Shown: positions 50,891 through 61,235, numbered from the stretch's first letter. The stretch: DNA of 64,000 nt from Nitrospirales bacterium (GCA_029261255.1 JAJDBQ010000182.1:1-64000), one strand, 5' to 3'. Notes: generated from the letters alone by a model not told the origin. Translations and numbers: made by a program.

Positions 50891-51343
50891 ATGCAAGGAG
50901 CAGTCAAAGGCACCATAAAAATCCTAACCATTGAAGATGATGTGTCTCAAACTGAAGCGTTAAAGGAGGCCCTCACTGTCGCCCAAATCATTTGCGTGGA
51001 AATCCATGAAGCCGAAGATGGAGAACAAGCCCTGGCATTTTTACATCAAGAGTACCCACACATGGATGCTCCACAACCCGATATTATTTTCCTATCTAAT
51101 CACCTACCCGACCGCACTGGGACTGAGATCATCAAAGACCTTCAACGAGACCGTCGACTCAAAACGATTCCCGTCGCCATGTTTTCCGAACAAAACCCTC
51201 GTACATCAAAAGATATGGTCTTCCCGGATAATTGCCATTTATTTATGCGGCCGAAATCATGTGATGAATGGATTTATGTCTTACGATGTATTGAAGACGT
51301 GTGGGTCACACTGTTGAACATGGCCGGAAGACCGAACAGATAA
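50891..51343 (+). CDS. Receiver-like protein lacking canonical phospho-acceptor Asp
   Basis: ILTIEDDVSQTEAL fold start; IIFLSNHLPDRTG in place of the usual IxLDxxLPxxxG. Confidence 0.75.
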   Translation: MQGAVKGTIKILTIEDDVSQTEALKEALTVAQIICVEIHEAEDGEQALAFLHQEYPHMDAPQPDIIFLSNHLPDRTGTEIIKDLQRDRRLKTIPVAMFSEQNPRTSKDMVFPDNCHLFMRPKSCDEWIYVLRCIEDVWVTLLNMAGRPNR

Positions 51344-51349
51344 AAACGT

Positions 51350-52519
51350 TCAGTCCACTCCTTGTCGCTTTGACAGCCGTGCGGCTTTCCGATTCCCACC
51401 AGCAACCATCTGAAACTCATACAACCGAGATTCCAACCCTCCATTAAAGAGCGGAATTTTTTTCGAGGGTGCCAGCCGAATGAGTTTAGGAAAACGAAAA
51501 TCGGCACTCAGCACATACACGGTCCAACCGGAAAATCGCTGCTTCAACATGTCTCCAAATTTTGGATACCACTCCTCCAGATCCGGCTGATTGCCCATCC
51601 GTACTCCATACGGCGGATTGGTGACCATGATCCCCTTGTCTGCCGGTGGAGTGATCTCCAGGACATCTCCCGGGTTCACCTGCACCCCGCCTAACCCCAC
51701 AAATTGAAGATTACTTCTTGCCATGGATAAGGCCTCCGCATCGTGATCAAACCCAAACAGCTTCAACTGAGGCGTTTTGGGAAGGGCCTGCTGGACATCA
51801 GGCCGTATCTCGGACCAGGCCACTCGATCAAAGTTCCGAAAATGACGAAAGGAGAATTCTCGCCGAGCTCCCGGGGCAACGCCTTTGGCCATGAGTCCGG
51901 CTTCAATCAAAAATGTTCCTGATCCACACATGGGATCAAGGAGAACCTGGTCACTTGTCCATCCTGAGAGCCGAAGAATCCCTGCCGCTAGATTTTCGCG
52001 CAGAGGAGCCTCTCCAGCCGCCTGTCGCCAGCCACGCTTAAAGAGCGGGGAGCCAGTCGTGTCCAGATACATGGCCACCTGTGATTCATCGACAAACACG
52101 ACAATTTGGATATCGGGATTGCGCTTATCCACTTCTGGACGTTTCTTGATATCACGCAGAAAACGGTCACAAATCGCATCCTTCACCCGAAGTGTCGAAA
52201 ACTCAAGACTCGTAAGCGGGGACTGTTGGGCCACCAAACGAACTTTGATTCGACAATTGACTGAAAACCATTGAGGCCAAGGTAATTGCGACGCCAGACG
52301 ATAGAGGTCTTCTTCATGACGATACGACCCTTCTCCAACTCGCCACAAAATTCGACTCGCGATTCGGCTCTCAAGATTTAATCGGTAACACAGCGAAAAC
52401 GGACCCTGGCATTCCACGCCACCAGGGGTCGCACGAACAGCCTGCCCACCTAAGTCCATAAATTCTTTTTTGAGTTCGTCCTCCAACCCGCGAGGACATG
52501 TGGCAAAAAATGTTTCCAT
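51350..52519 (-). CDS. THUMP-domain SAM-dependent RNA methyltransferase (RlmL/RlmK-like)
   Basis: VLLDPMCGSGTFLIEAGLMA, TNPPYGVRMG. Confidence 0.9.
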   Translation of the reverse strand: METFFATCPRGLEDELKKEFMDLGGQAVRATPGGVECQGPFSLCYRLNLESRIASRILWRVGEGSYRHEEDLYRLASQLPWPQWFSVNCRIKVRLVAQQSPLTSLEFSTLRVKDAICDRFLRDIKKRPEVDKRNPDIQIVVFVDESQVAMYLDTTGSPLFKRGWRQAAGEAPLRENLAAGILRLSGWTSDQVLLDPMCGSGTFLIEAGLMAKGVAPGARREFSFRHFRNFDRVAWSEIRPDVQQALPKTPQLKLFGFDHDAEALSMARSNLQFVGLGGVQVNPGDVLEITPPADKGIMVTNPPYGVRMGNQPDLEEWYPKFGDMLKQRFSGWTVYVLSADFRFPKLIRLAPSKKIPLFNGGLESRLYEFQMVAGGNRKAARLSKRQGVD

Positions 52520-52553
52520 AAGATATTAAAAGAAGAAAATAAAAAAAAATGGT

Positions 52554-53585
52554 TCACTCTAATGACGATTGATAAACTTCCGGATTTGCACAATGAGGGA
52601 GACGCTCTCCACGCAACCCCGCAAGAACATTCTCAACGGCCATATCAGCCATGAGCGATCTCGTGGCCGTCGATGCACTGCCTAAATGCGGGATCACCAG
52701 ACAATTGGGTAACGTGAGCAACGGATGGGAAGCCGGAAGAGGCTCGGGATCGGTCACATCCAACGCCGCCCCACCAATCGTCCCTTGCTGTAACGCGGAA
52801 TACAAGGCGTCTTGGTCCACCACCGCTCCACGAGACGTATTGATTAATATGCTCGAGCGTTTCATGTTCTGAAATTCAGATGCACCCATTAAGTGCTGAG
52901 TATCAGGAGTAAGCGGAACATGTAGACTGACAAAATCTGATTTTTTCAAAGCCGTGGCCAAATCCGCAAACGTCACGAAAGCCATATCCGATGATTCACC
53001 ATTGATTCCCGCAGGATGAGAAGATTCCGAGGTTTCACGATTCTCTCTAGGAGATCGCACCGCCAGCACGTTCATGCGGAATCCCTGGGCTCGCCGAGCC
53101 AAAGCTTGGCCGATTCGACCAAACCCCACAATTCCCAATGTGGCACCGTAGATATCTCGCCCTAGCAAAAGATCTGGCTTCCATTCTACCCAATGCCCCT
53201 GACGCACATACTCCGCCCCTTCCGTAATTCGACGAGCAGCAGCCATCAATAATCCAAACGCCAAATCGGCTGTCGTTTCTGTTAATATTCCAGGTGTATG
53301 TCCAACCGGAATACTGCGAGCCGTGCATGTGGGAATATCGATATGGTCATACCCAACCGACATGGTGCTAATCACACGCAAATGCTTCCCAACTTGAAGG
53401 ACCTCCTGATCAATTCGATCCGTCAGCAAACAATACAGTGCTTGAGCTTCAGGAATGCGATCCAACAACCATTCATGCGAGACGGAGTAATCATGCTCCC
53501 AACACACCACCTGCGCCTGAGCGGTTAATGCATGCCACGCGTTTGGAGGAAGCTGCCTAGTGGCCACCACAATTGGAAGGGGCAT
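52554..53585 (-). CDS. D-glycerate dehydrogenase / 2-hydroxyacid dehydrogenase
   Basis: GIVGFGRIGQALARRAQGF; SVGYDHID; LINTSRGAVVDQDAL; HLGSAS. Confidence 0.92.
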   Translation of the reverse strand: MPLPIVVATRQLPPNAWHALTAQAQVVCWEHDYSVSHEWLLDRIPEAQALYCLLTDRIDQEVLQVGKHLRVISTMSVGYDHIDIPTCTARSIPVGHTPGILTETTADLAFGLLMAAARRITEGAEYVRQGHWVEWKPDLLLGRDIYGATLGIVGFGRIGQALARRAQGFRMNVLAVRSPRENRETSESSHPAGINGESSDMAFVTFADLATALKKSDFVSLHVPLTPDTQHLMGASEFQNMKRSSILINTSRGAVVDQDALYSALQQGTIGGAALDVTDPEPLPASHPLLTLPNCLVIPHLGSASTATRSLMADMAVENVLAGLRGERLPHCANPEVYQSSLE

Positions 53586-53637
53586 CCTTTTCCTCTGCTA
53601 TCTTTTTCGTGACAAGACGTAGAAAGCCTTCACTGAC

Positions 53638-54642
53638 CTACCAGAATAGAACGGATAGAACAAACCCAAGATAACACAGCCCATTCACGACTAAATGGAT
53701 GGGCTTCACGGCGCCACGCCGCACAAGCCAGGTGAGGTAGGTGGCGGCCATTAAGGTCATGGCCATCCCCACGAGAATTTCCTTCTGCGGAACCCACGCT
53801 GTCAGCATAATACCCACTGCCGGCAACAAGCTGCCTTGAAACATCATGGCTCCGGTGAGGTTGCCTACAGCCAAGGTATCCTTCCCTCGCCGAATCCAAA
53901 GAATACTATTCACCTTTTCGGGCAATTCGGTCGCAATAGGGACGATCAAGAGAGACAACGTCAAAGCCGAAATCCCCCAAAGAGGCGCGAGATGCTCAAT
54001 ACCATACACAAAGCCCTTAGCCCCTAACATGATGAGTCCCAAGCCAACACCTAACTGAAGCAGAATCATCACTAAATTATCTGGTAGGCCAATTTTTGTC
54101 GAATAGAGGGGATGATCGGCTTCAGTTCCATGGCCATCATCAACCAAATCGGTCGAGGCACGAATCGTCAACGTAAGATACGCGATGTACATGCCAACTA
54201 AGGTGAAGGCCATCAGCCCTCGAACCCATGGCCATTCCGACGGTACAAAAGCGGCCATCACACCAATAAAAAACGCCCAATTAAACCAGAGGAGATCACG
54301 TGCAAAACCCGTGGGTTCAGGATTCAACGTCGCGTACCACCCCCGTGATCGCGCAGCAAAGATGCCAACCAGAAAAAACGCCAGAGTCGCCAACAACAAC
54401 GGGGCACCCAAAATGGCCCCGACGGCCACCTCATGCCGAAGCGTTTCCGTTCCTGATCCTAAAAAAATGGCAAAAAGCGGCACCATGGTTTCAGGCAGGG
54501 CTGTCCCAATCGCGGCAAAAATTGAACCGGTGACTCCTTCAGAAATCCCGAGGCGCTGTCCAAAATGCTCGAGGCTATTGGTAAAGGCCTCAGCCCCCAA
54601 CAGGATAATGACGAGCGCACCGACGAGAATCAGTATTTCCAT
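53638..54642 (-). CDS. Sodium/calcium exchanger-family membrane protein
   Basis: GAEAFTNSLEHFGQRLGISEGVTGSIFAAIGTALPETMVP; IVPIATELPEKVNSILW. Confidence 0.88.
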   Translation of the reverse strand: MEILILVGALVIILLGAEAFTNSLEHFGQRLGISEGVTGSIFAAIGTALPETMVPLFAIFLGSGTETLRHEVAVGAILGAPLLLATLAFFLVGIFAARSRGWYATLNPEPTGFARDLLWFNWAFFIGVMAAFVPSEWPWVRGLMAFTLVGMYIAYLTLTIRASTDLVDDGHGTEADHPLYSTKIGLPDNLVMILLQLGVGLGLIMLGAKGFVYGIEHLAPLWGISALTLSLLIVPIATELPEKVNSILWIRRGKDTLAVGNLTGAMMFQGSLLPAVGIMLTAWVPQKEILVGMAMTLMAATYLTWLVRRGAVKPIHLVVNGLCYLGFVLSVLFW

Positions 54643-54852
54643 ATATCAGGGCTCACAGACCGGACGACTGAATACTATTCATGAAATTCTCTTTTACTAC
54701 AATGACTTAGATGAAATTATCTACATATCGAGAAGTGAACAGCGAGCAGTATAGAGTAAGAAAGAAGAAGGGATTGAGCATTTCTGTCTATTGTGCGTCT
54801 TACTTCTTATCGTGCCTTGCCATCTGGAAAATTATTCTTTTACACTGTCTCT

Positions 54853-55005
54853 ATGGACAGCCTTTCTACTGGTCTCATCCTGACCGTCTGTACAATCCTT
54901 ATCTTCACCGTTGGCCAAAAATGGTGGCGTCATCGGCAGGCAGCCAAACTAGCGGACAAACTCTTGGATGACGTGATTAAAGGCAAAGACGCCTTTCGTC
55001 GATAA
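54853..55005 (+). CDS. Small single-TM hypothetical protein
   Basis: MDSLSTGLILTVCTILIFTVGQKWWRHRQAAK...; 50 aa. Confidence 0.4.
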   Translation: MDSLSTGLILTVCTILIFTVGQKWWRHRQAAKLADKLLDDVIKGKDAFRR

Positions 55006-55035
55006 TCGCCTTCTTTTCTCCCTGGCACTTCCATC

Positions 55036-55692
55036 TCAAAACCCTAAACACAATTGCTGTGGCGGCAATGGCGTATGCCAACGCTCCTTATCCTTTGGTT
55101 CCGCGACTATTTCTGCACGCGGAGTCTGTAGCCCTTTCAATGCAACCTCTACCAGCGCCCCTCGGCATCGGCTACACAAATGTCGAGCTGGCACAATGGT
55201 TCGACGTTGCCGATGATACGTCATTCCGCAACGGATACATTGCCAAGCATATCGATTCAACGCCTCGACGGTCTCATGCAATTGATGACGAATCGTAATG
55301 CCAAGTCCCGCCTCATTCATCCGATCCATCATCTCTCGAAACGTGGGGCCATGCGAAGGTCGACGTTTCCGAATATCGAACTCCCATTGATGTATCATCT
55401 CATGAGCCAATGTTCCCAAAAGCTCGGCCTCAGGTTGCCCACGAAGTAATGGGGTGGAAAGCCGAATCACCCTCGCTTCACCATGCCGATACGCAGTAGA
55501 AAGCCACAGGCTTCTCGGGCCAACTTGGCTCACAAACAACCCTGCTGAAGCCGTTAACCGTGAACTCCACTCAATGCGAATAGCAGGAAGCCGATTCTCA
55601 AAAAACCGACAAGCCAAGTCTTGCCACATCGCCTGCACAGACGACAAGGGCACAAGATCTTGAAGAGAAACAGAGGTAGGAACGGTCACCAA
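55036..55692 (-). CDS. SprT-like zinc metalloprotease domain protein
   Basis: GTLAHEMIHQWEF and C-terminal CxxC...CxxC zinc ribbon. Confidence 0.88.
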   Translation of the reverse strand: MVTVPTSVSLQDLVPLSSVQAMWQDLACRFFENRLPAIRIEWSSRLTASAGLFVSQVGPRSLWLSTAYRHGEARVIRLSTPLLRGQPEAELLGTLAHEMIHQWEFDIRKRRPSHGPTFREMMDRMNEAGLGITIRHQLHETVEALNRYAWQCIRCGMTYHRQRRTIVPARHLCSRCRGALVEVALKGLQTPRAEIVAEPKDKERWHTPLPPQQLCLGF

Positions 55693-55810
55693 GCGTACCG
55701 GGAGGGTTGCCTATACATGGGATAGTGGCTATGTTACCATTTTTTTTTACCATGCGTAACAATTCTCAACGATAAAATTCGAACATCCATCACAACGCCA
55801 TCAAACCGTT

Positions 55811-56293
55811 ATGTTAACTGAAGGATCCGACATTCTCGATAAAGATCAGGTATTTATGCACATGGCGTTGGGTATGGCGAAAGAAGCCTATCGGGCTGGG
55901 GAAGTCCCGGTTGGCGCAGTCCTCGTCAAAGAGGGTGAAGTCATTGCCACGGGCTACAATCGGCGAGAAGGCTTACAAGACCCAACCGCACATGCAGAGC
56001 TCCTAGCTATTCGTGCAGCCGCAGAAATTATGGGCTCTTGGCGTCTGACAGAGACAACCCTATATGTCACATTAGAACCCTGTACCATGTGTGTGGGAGC
56101 TATTGTTCAATCGAGGATACCCCGTTTGGTATTTGGAACCCACGCGGCAGGTGAATCAAATTGTGATTTCACGGCTGAAACACTGTTCAACCATCATGTC
56201 ATCGTCCAATCAGGAATCTTGGCAGAAGACTGCCGAAATCTGTTACAACAATTCTTTCAGCAACTTCGCGAGGCCCATCCAGTCCCATCCTAA
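55811..56293 (+). CDS. tadA: tRNA-specific adenosine deaminase TadA
   Basis: PTAHAELLAIRAAAE, VTLEPCTMCVGAIVQSRI. Confidence 0.95.
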   Translation: MLTEGSDILDKDQVFMHMALGMAKEAYRAGEVPVGAVLVKEGEVIATGYNRREGLQDPTAHAELLAIRAAAEIMGSWRLTETTLYVTLEPCTMCVGAIVQSRIPRLVFGTHAAGESNCDFTAETLFNHHVIVQSGILAEDCRNLLQQFFQQLREAHPVPS

Positions 56294-56305
56294 AATATGT
56301 TTGTC

Positions 56306-56365
56306 GGAGAGGTGCGAGAGTGGCCGATTCGGACGGTCTCGAAAGACCCGCAGGTGGGTTTGAGG
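56306..56365 (+). pseudogene. Degenerate tRNA-Ser-like sequence (5' half plus decayed T-arm)
   Basis: GGAGAGGTGC-GAGAGTGGCCGATTCGGACGGTCTCGAAA parallels the tRNA at 58545; no matching 3' acceptor strand. Confidence 0.75.
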
Positions 56366-56533
56366 GATAGAGAGCAGATGTAATTGCAGGAAAAACAATA
56401 ACTTCCTAATTCTCATTACGCTTCCCTATCCCATTATTGTGGGAAAGGGGTGTGGAAGGGGTGTTCAGATTTCAAAAAGGGTGTTCAAACTTCCAGTAAT
56501 TCCATTCTCAATTAGAATAATTATTAAGACCAC

Positions 56534-57160
56534 ATGAGAGAACTCCAAGCAGGACCGGAGCCTTTGCGACCATACCTTCATTTGAATCGTTGCCCACATT
56601 GTAAAATTCATTTGCCTTCCTTGACTTTGAAAGGAAAAACTCCAGCTCCTGAAAATCAGAATTTCCTGGCAAGAGATTGGCATTTGTGGATGTGCGAGGC
56701 CTGTGGTGGTGCGGTGTGTGGTTGGACCATTGAAGGTACCGATGTGGTATTAGGGTTAATGCCAGAAGCTGAAGAGGTTTCAAAGGATATCCCCGAACGG
56801 GCCGCCGATTATTTGCAACAAGCTATCGACACAGTCCATTCCCCTTCAGCTTCTATAATGGTAGCGGCTAGCTCTGTAGATGCCATGCTGAAAGCGAAAG
56901 GATACTTAAAGAAAGATGGCGACTTATTTGGACGGATCAACAAAGCCGCTGAAGACCACCTTATTACAAAAGAGATGGCTCAATGGGCGCATGATGTTCG
57001 ATTGGATGCAAACGCCGAAAGGCACGTAGATGAGGAGGCAACTCCACCAACACAAGAAGACGCACAACGAGCTGTTGATTTCACGAAAGCACTAGGAGAG
57101 TTTTTATTTGTCCTTCCCGCGAAGGTTATGCGTGGTCGAAAGATAGAATCTTCTACGTAG
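56534..57160 (+). CDS. DUF4145-like protein with N-terminal CxxC zinc-binding region
   Basis: CPHCKIH...CEACGG; P.RAADYLQQAIDTVHSPSASIMVAASSVDAMLKAKGY. Confidence 0.7.
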   Translation: MRELQAGPEPLRPYLHLNRCPHCKIHLPSLTLKGKTPAPENQNFLARDWHLWMCEACGGAVCGWTIEGTDVVLGLMPEAEEVSKDIPERAADYLQQAIDTVHSPSASIMVAASSVDAMLKAKGYLKKDGDLFGRINKAAEDHLITKEMAQWAHDVRLDANAERHVDEEATPPTQEDAQRAVDFTKALGEFLFVLPAKVMRGRKIESST

Positions 57161-57225
57161 TGTTCTCAATTAGGTTTTTCCCACCGTTACTTTCTGATTT
57201 TCATCCAGAGTTAGGTTTTGATAAA

Positions 57226-57807
57226 TCAATGCATATGTTTTCGAATTTCGTTTTCTATATCTCTTCTAATTTGTGGAGCCTCTTTGATGACAAAGTCGTT
57301 CAGTTCAATCCATTTCTTAGAATCGGTAGGTGTGTCTGATCGATGAACGTGGGTTAAAAAATCAATTCCACAATTCCTAAACTGTAGATATAATTTCTCA
57401 ATTTTTTCAGCCAAGTCTTCAGGAAAATAAATTCGATTTGGCTCAAAGGCATCCATCAATTCTTCACCTCTATCAGAGAACTGAATGCCATGCTCTTTTC
57501 TTTCCTCTCCTTGAACCTCCCCCCAAAGAGAAACATATTTTGCTACAGCACACTCAAACTCCCAAATCTTTGTATTCACGTTATTCATGATGCTCAGTTT
57601 AGGTCCAAGTACGAATTCCATCTTTTTTAGTTTTTCTTGATGCTTGCCTTCAATCCACCTTTCAATCCATTGTCTGGAAATCCAGAAAACTCCCAAAATT
57701 GTAACTGCCACCAGAGTCCCAACAACTCCTGTTGCAACTCCTGTTGTGTCTAGAATTTTGATGATCTCTTCAGCCTTCATATTCTCTGTCCTCCTGTTGC
57801 CACACAA
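57226..57807 (-). CDS. Hypothetical single-TM protein
   Basis: 193-aa ORF, N-terminal TM segment followed by helical region. Confidence 0.6.
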   Translation of the reverse strand: MCGNRRTENMKAEEIIKILDTTGVATGVVGTLVAVTILGVFWISRQWIERWIEGKHQEKLKKMEFVLGPKLSIMNNVNTKIWEFECAVAKYVSLWGEVQGEERKEHGIQFSDRGEELMDAFEPNRIYFPEDLAEKIEKLYLQFRNCGIDFLTHVHRSDTPTDSKKWIELNDFVIKEAPQIRRDIENEIRKHMH

Positions 57808-57941
57808 ACATGGGAAGACTTATCCCCCCATACTATTGAGCCCTTCAATGATCCGAGCCAACGCCACAAAATTATACTCAAACCGCCGAATACTTTCTTC
57901 GGTCAATTTTGACCGGACAACATTAAGCGTTTTTGCTTGTG

Positions 57942-58283
57942 TCATGGTTGCACCTTCAACCCTCTCTTGAGCCAAGCATCTATGCACATCATGCAGAGTT
58001 GAAGAGCTCGGTGGGCATACATGAGATTGACCCGAGTCAATATGGTTAAATCCCCTGCCCTCATCTCATGCACGTCGGTTCCGTGTGCTTCCCCTGGTAT
58101 GCGTGGGATTTGATCAACGATCCATAGACCGCTTTGAATCCACATCGTTATCATAATTTCATCCATGCCAAAAGAACGATGCGATTGCTTGGCAAATATT
58201 TCTCTGGTGAAATCCTCGAATTTTTCTTTGGCCACAAAATCAGCAGGGCTATGCCCTAGGCAATTAAAATGGCATAATGCCAT
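57942..58283 (-). CDS. Hypothetical protein
   Basis: 113-aa ORF. Confidence 0.45.
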   Translation of the reverse strand: MALCHFNCLGHSPADFVAKEKFEDFTREIFAKQSHRSFGMDEIMITMWIQSGLWIVDQIPRIPGEAHGTDVHEMRAGDLTILTRVNLMYAHRALQLCMMCIDAWLKRGLKVQP

Positions 58284-58544
58284 GACAGTTTTTCGTCTCG
58301 ATTATGGGGAAGCGGGACCAATATTTACGATGTTGAAAAGCTCGGTCGATGGTAGGATCACTCACATGGCATCAAACGTTATGGACATCTCTCCCATTCT
58401 CATTTGCGAGAAGTGGTGGATCACTCCGAAGAAAAAACAGAAAAAAAAAAGGGGTGTTCAACGGGTGTTCAAGGAAAAACTGGATCTCGGAAACTTCGGA
58501 TTTTATGTAAAAAAGTGCAATAAAAACAACAACTTATGTGATGC

Positions 58545-58633
<89 letters not shown>

Positions 58634-58800
58634 CCTTCGCCAAGGCTTCGGCTGGCATGCCAGCGTTGAATAATGCGAAGGCTGTCCGCCGAAGTCTAAA
58701 AATCAACAATCGATCGCTCAACATACATTCACTTTTGAGAATATTCTTCGGGCACAAACACGACATCGTGACAAAGACGGACTCCCACTATTCCTCTCTC

Positions 58801-59065
58801 ATGACGTATGTGTATCTCATCAGAAGCAATTCACATCCTCAACAGAGTTACATCGGCATCACTTCTGATTTGGAAAAACGACTAATCGTTCATAACATCG
58901 GTGGCTCGATTCATACCTCGGAGTTCAAGCCTTGCAAGCTACGTAACCAGTCTGAATTTTTCTGAAGACGCAAAGGCTCTGGCCATCGAACACTACCTGA
59001 AAACCGGTTCGGGACAAGCCTTCGCTAAGAAAAGATTATGGCAATCGGGATATTTCCCATCATAG
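58801..59065 (+). pseudogene. GIY-YIG endonuclease-domain gene, frameshifted
   Basis: MTYVYLIRSNSHPQQSYIGITSDLEKRLIVHNIGGSIHTSEFKP, then in another frame YVTSLNFSEDAKALAIEHYLKTGSGQAFAKKRLW. Confidence 0.85.
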
Positions 59066-59138
59066 GGTGACCGGAGCCCCCCGAAGGCACTAGGGGGCTG
59101 CCCTCTAGTGGAAGTGCGCGACTAGCAAGATCTGCACG

Positions 59139-59164
59139 ACTTCAAATTCCTACCATCTCCGCCA
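59139..59164 (+). pseudogene. tRNA-Ser 3'-end remnant
   Basis: ACTTCAAATTCCTACCATCTCCGCCA resembles GGTTCGAATCCCACCCTCTCCGCCA of the intact tRNA. Confidence 0.6.
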
Positions 59165-59297
59165 TCAAATCAGCAGCCGACTTATCTAGAGTGCTACGAA
59201 ATTTCCTGAACGTGTAATCACGATCAGCTAGAAGCCAAATACGGGCAATTTATTCTCCACGGCTTTCCAGCTTTTCATGTCGCTTCAACGAAGGTTC

Positions 59298-60041
59298 CTA
59301 ATCTCCAGAACAGCCTAATTTTGGTTTTCTGGCAACCATCAAGACCTCTGTTGGCTCTTGCTGCTTTCGCGGCCATCCTATTTTTTCGGTTACACCCAAA
59401 TCTTTTTGCGACCACCAAGGGATTGAGGATTTAATCTCTTCATCACTAATATGGAAACCCCTTGATTTAACCAACTCAACAAATTCATGAGCCGTTTTTT
59501 GAATCTGCTTGGGGTGACGAAACAAAAGGCGCACCCAGAACAAGTCAAGAAATGACCGACATGATTCACCAAGAAGTAACACCCCGCCAGGCGCGAGCAC
59601 GCGATACAACTCGTCCAACCCACGCGTTTGAGCAGAAAGATGATGCAGGAGTTGATGGCAAAATATTAGATCGATAGAATTGTCTGGAAGATCCAGTTTG
59701 TACACGGTCCCCTGCTCACATTTTACTTGGCACTGACAACGCGTTCCCGCTTCGATGGCCAGGTTTATCTGCTCCCCATCAATATCAACACCGATGATGG
59801 TCTTTGGGGCAAAATGTTCTTCCAGGAGTTGAAAGGCTAAGCCCTGATGACAACCAATATCCAATAGCTGTCGTGTACCAGAAACATTCTTACCAAGGAG
59901 CTGTTTGAAATCAAAAATGGCCTCGCTCAAGACATAGTCATACCAAATGTTAGTCGTCTGGAACCATTGACCAAATCGAGATTCGCGAACCCACTCCTGT
60001 TCTGCTGCTTGTTTCTCGGGGATCAAATGCATACTCGTCAT
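59298..60041 (-). CDS. Class I SAM-dependent methyltransferase
   Basis: LLDIGCHQGLAFQLL; IIGVDIDGEQI; DLIFCHQLLHHL; LAPGGVLLLGE. Confidence 0.88.
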   Translation of the reverse strand: MTSMHLIPEKQAAEQEWVRESRFGQWFQTTNIWYDYVLSEAIFDFKQLLGKNVSGTRQLLDIGCHQGLAFQLLEEHFAPKTIIGVDIDGEQINLAIEAGTRCQCQVKCEQGTVYKLDLPDNSIDLIFCHQLLHHLSAQTRGLDELYRVLAPGGVLLLGESCRSFLDLFWVRLLFRHPKQIQKTAHEFVELVKSRGFHISDEEIKSSIPWWSQKDLGVTEKIGWPRKQQEPTEVLMVARKPKLGCSGD

Positions 60042-60185
60042 GTAAAAGATCTTTGCCTCATTGTGTCGTTAACACGGATGTACCATAATTCAATAAATAT
60101 AATACTTGCAATTGGAACAGAAAGGTTTTTGGGGTAATTTCTGCAAGCAAAACTTTCCCCTGTATAGTGCTCCAGAACGTGTCCA

Positions 60186-60761
60186 ATGAAAAATCCCTTG
60201 CTATTATTTAGAGTCATGGAAGCCCTTCCTCTCCCCGTCTTCCTTCTCTATGCCGCAGTGATTGATCAAAGTATTCCTCACAACTGGCTAGGCCCTTTTC
60301 TCGCAAGCAGTAGCATCGCCATACTCACGACGACAATTTTACTCTTCAACAAGGTCCCACTGAATCGTCTGATTATCGGCATTAGCCTGTATCTCATCAT
60401 AGGCTGCTTTGCACTATTGACTAACCATACCTGGCTCAACCAGATGTATGGAATATTTAAAGCCTCGGGCATGCTCGCTTCGATTATCATCGTAGGCATA
60501 ATCAGCCTTCTGGTAAATCCCGCAGGGTTTATTGGTGTCAAATCTCCCAATAGAAAAAAAGTGGTACTCTTCTCTCTGGCCTTGCTTCTTGCAGCTCTAC
60601 TAGCTTTTTCCCTGTCGTTCTCTCTACAAGGCAATAAACTCTTGTCTGAAGTCATTCCATTTATTGGGTTATTTGCGATACAAAGCTTCTTAAGATCTCA
60701 AATGAGCAATACCGTTTTTGGGGGTAATTCAGAATCGCGGAAAATCAAAAACCTCTCCTGA
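60186..60761 (+). CDS. Hypothetical multi-TM membrane protein
   Basis: 191 aa, about six hydrophobic segments. Confidence 0.65.
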   Translation: MKNPLLLFRVMEALPLPVFLLYAAVIDQSIPHNWLGPFLASSSIAILTTTILLFNKVPLNRLIIGISLYLIIGCFALLTNHTWLNQMYGIFKASGMLASIIIVGIISLLVNPAGFIGVKSPNRKKVVLFSLALLLAALLAFSLSFSLQGNKLLSEVIPFIGLFAIQSFLRSQMSNTVFGGNSESRKIKNLS

Positions 60762-60791
60762 TTAACATCCTCGCTCGCTTAAAAGGCCGTC

Positions 60792-60821
60792 CCCCCTTGA
60801 TGGTCAGTTACAGAAAGGGGG
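60792..60821 (+). terminator. Hairpin CCCCCTT...AAGGGGG followed by CTTTC
   Basis: 7-bp stem, downstream of the 60186-60761 gene. Confidence 0.5.
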
Positions 60822-61235
60822 CTTTCACCCACCACCCATGGATTGATTGTTCAGCTAGTATGACCAACATGACACCTTTGAGAGAAAACCTTTCTTCTGG
60901 AATGTTTCTAGGAAAGATTTTGACCGAGAAGTGAGAACAACGGTTCACTGCATTTGGCAGTCAGTCAAGAAAACCAGACGGGTTGAAGGAATGGAGATAG
61001 GGAACCAGTAGGAAAAGTCAGCAAGGCCAAGGCGCACCGCCTTCCACGAAATTTACTGTCACTTTATCCCCACCATCAAAATTCTCAGTGGCCATCTCTG
61101 CTATTTCTATAATGCTTTTACTATTACCTATACCTGTTCATCACAGTCCTTTCACTGGGAGAGAGAGGGAGAAAAAATGAGGCTTAGTTGAAGGATGAAG
61201 AAGGATAGCTAGAATCAGCGTAGGGAGAGAGGAAT

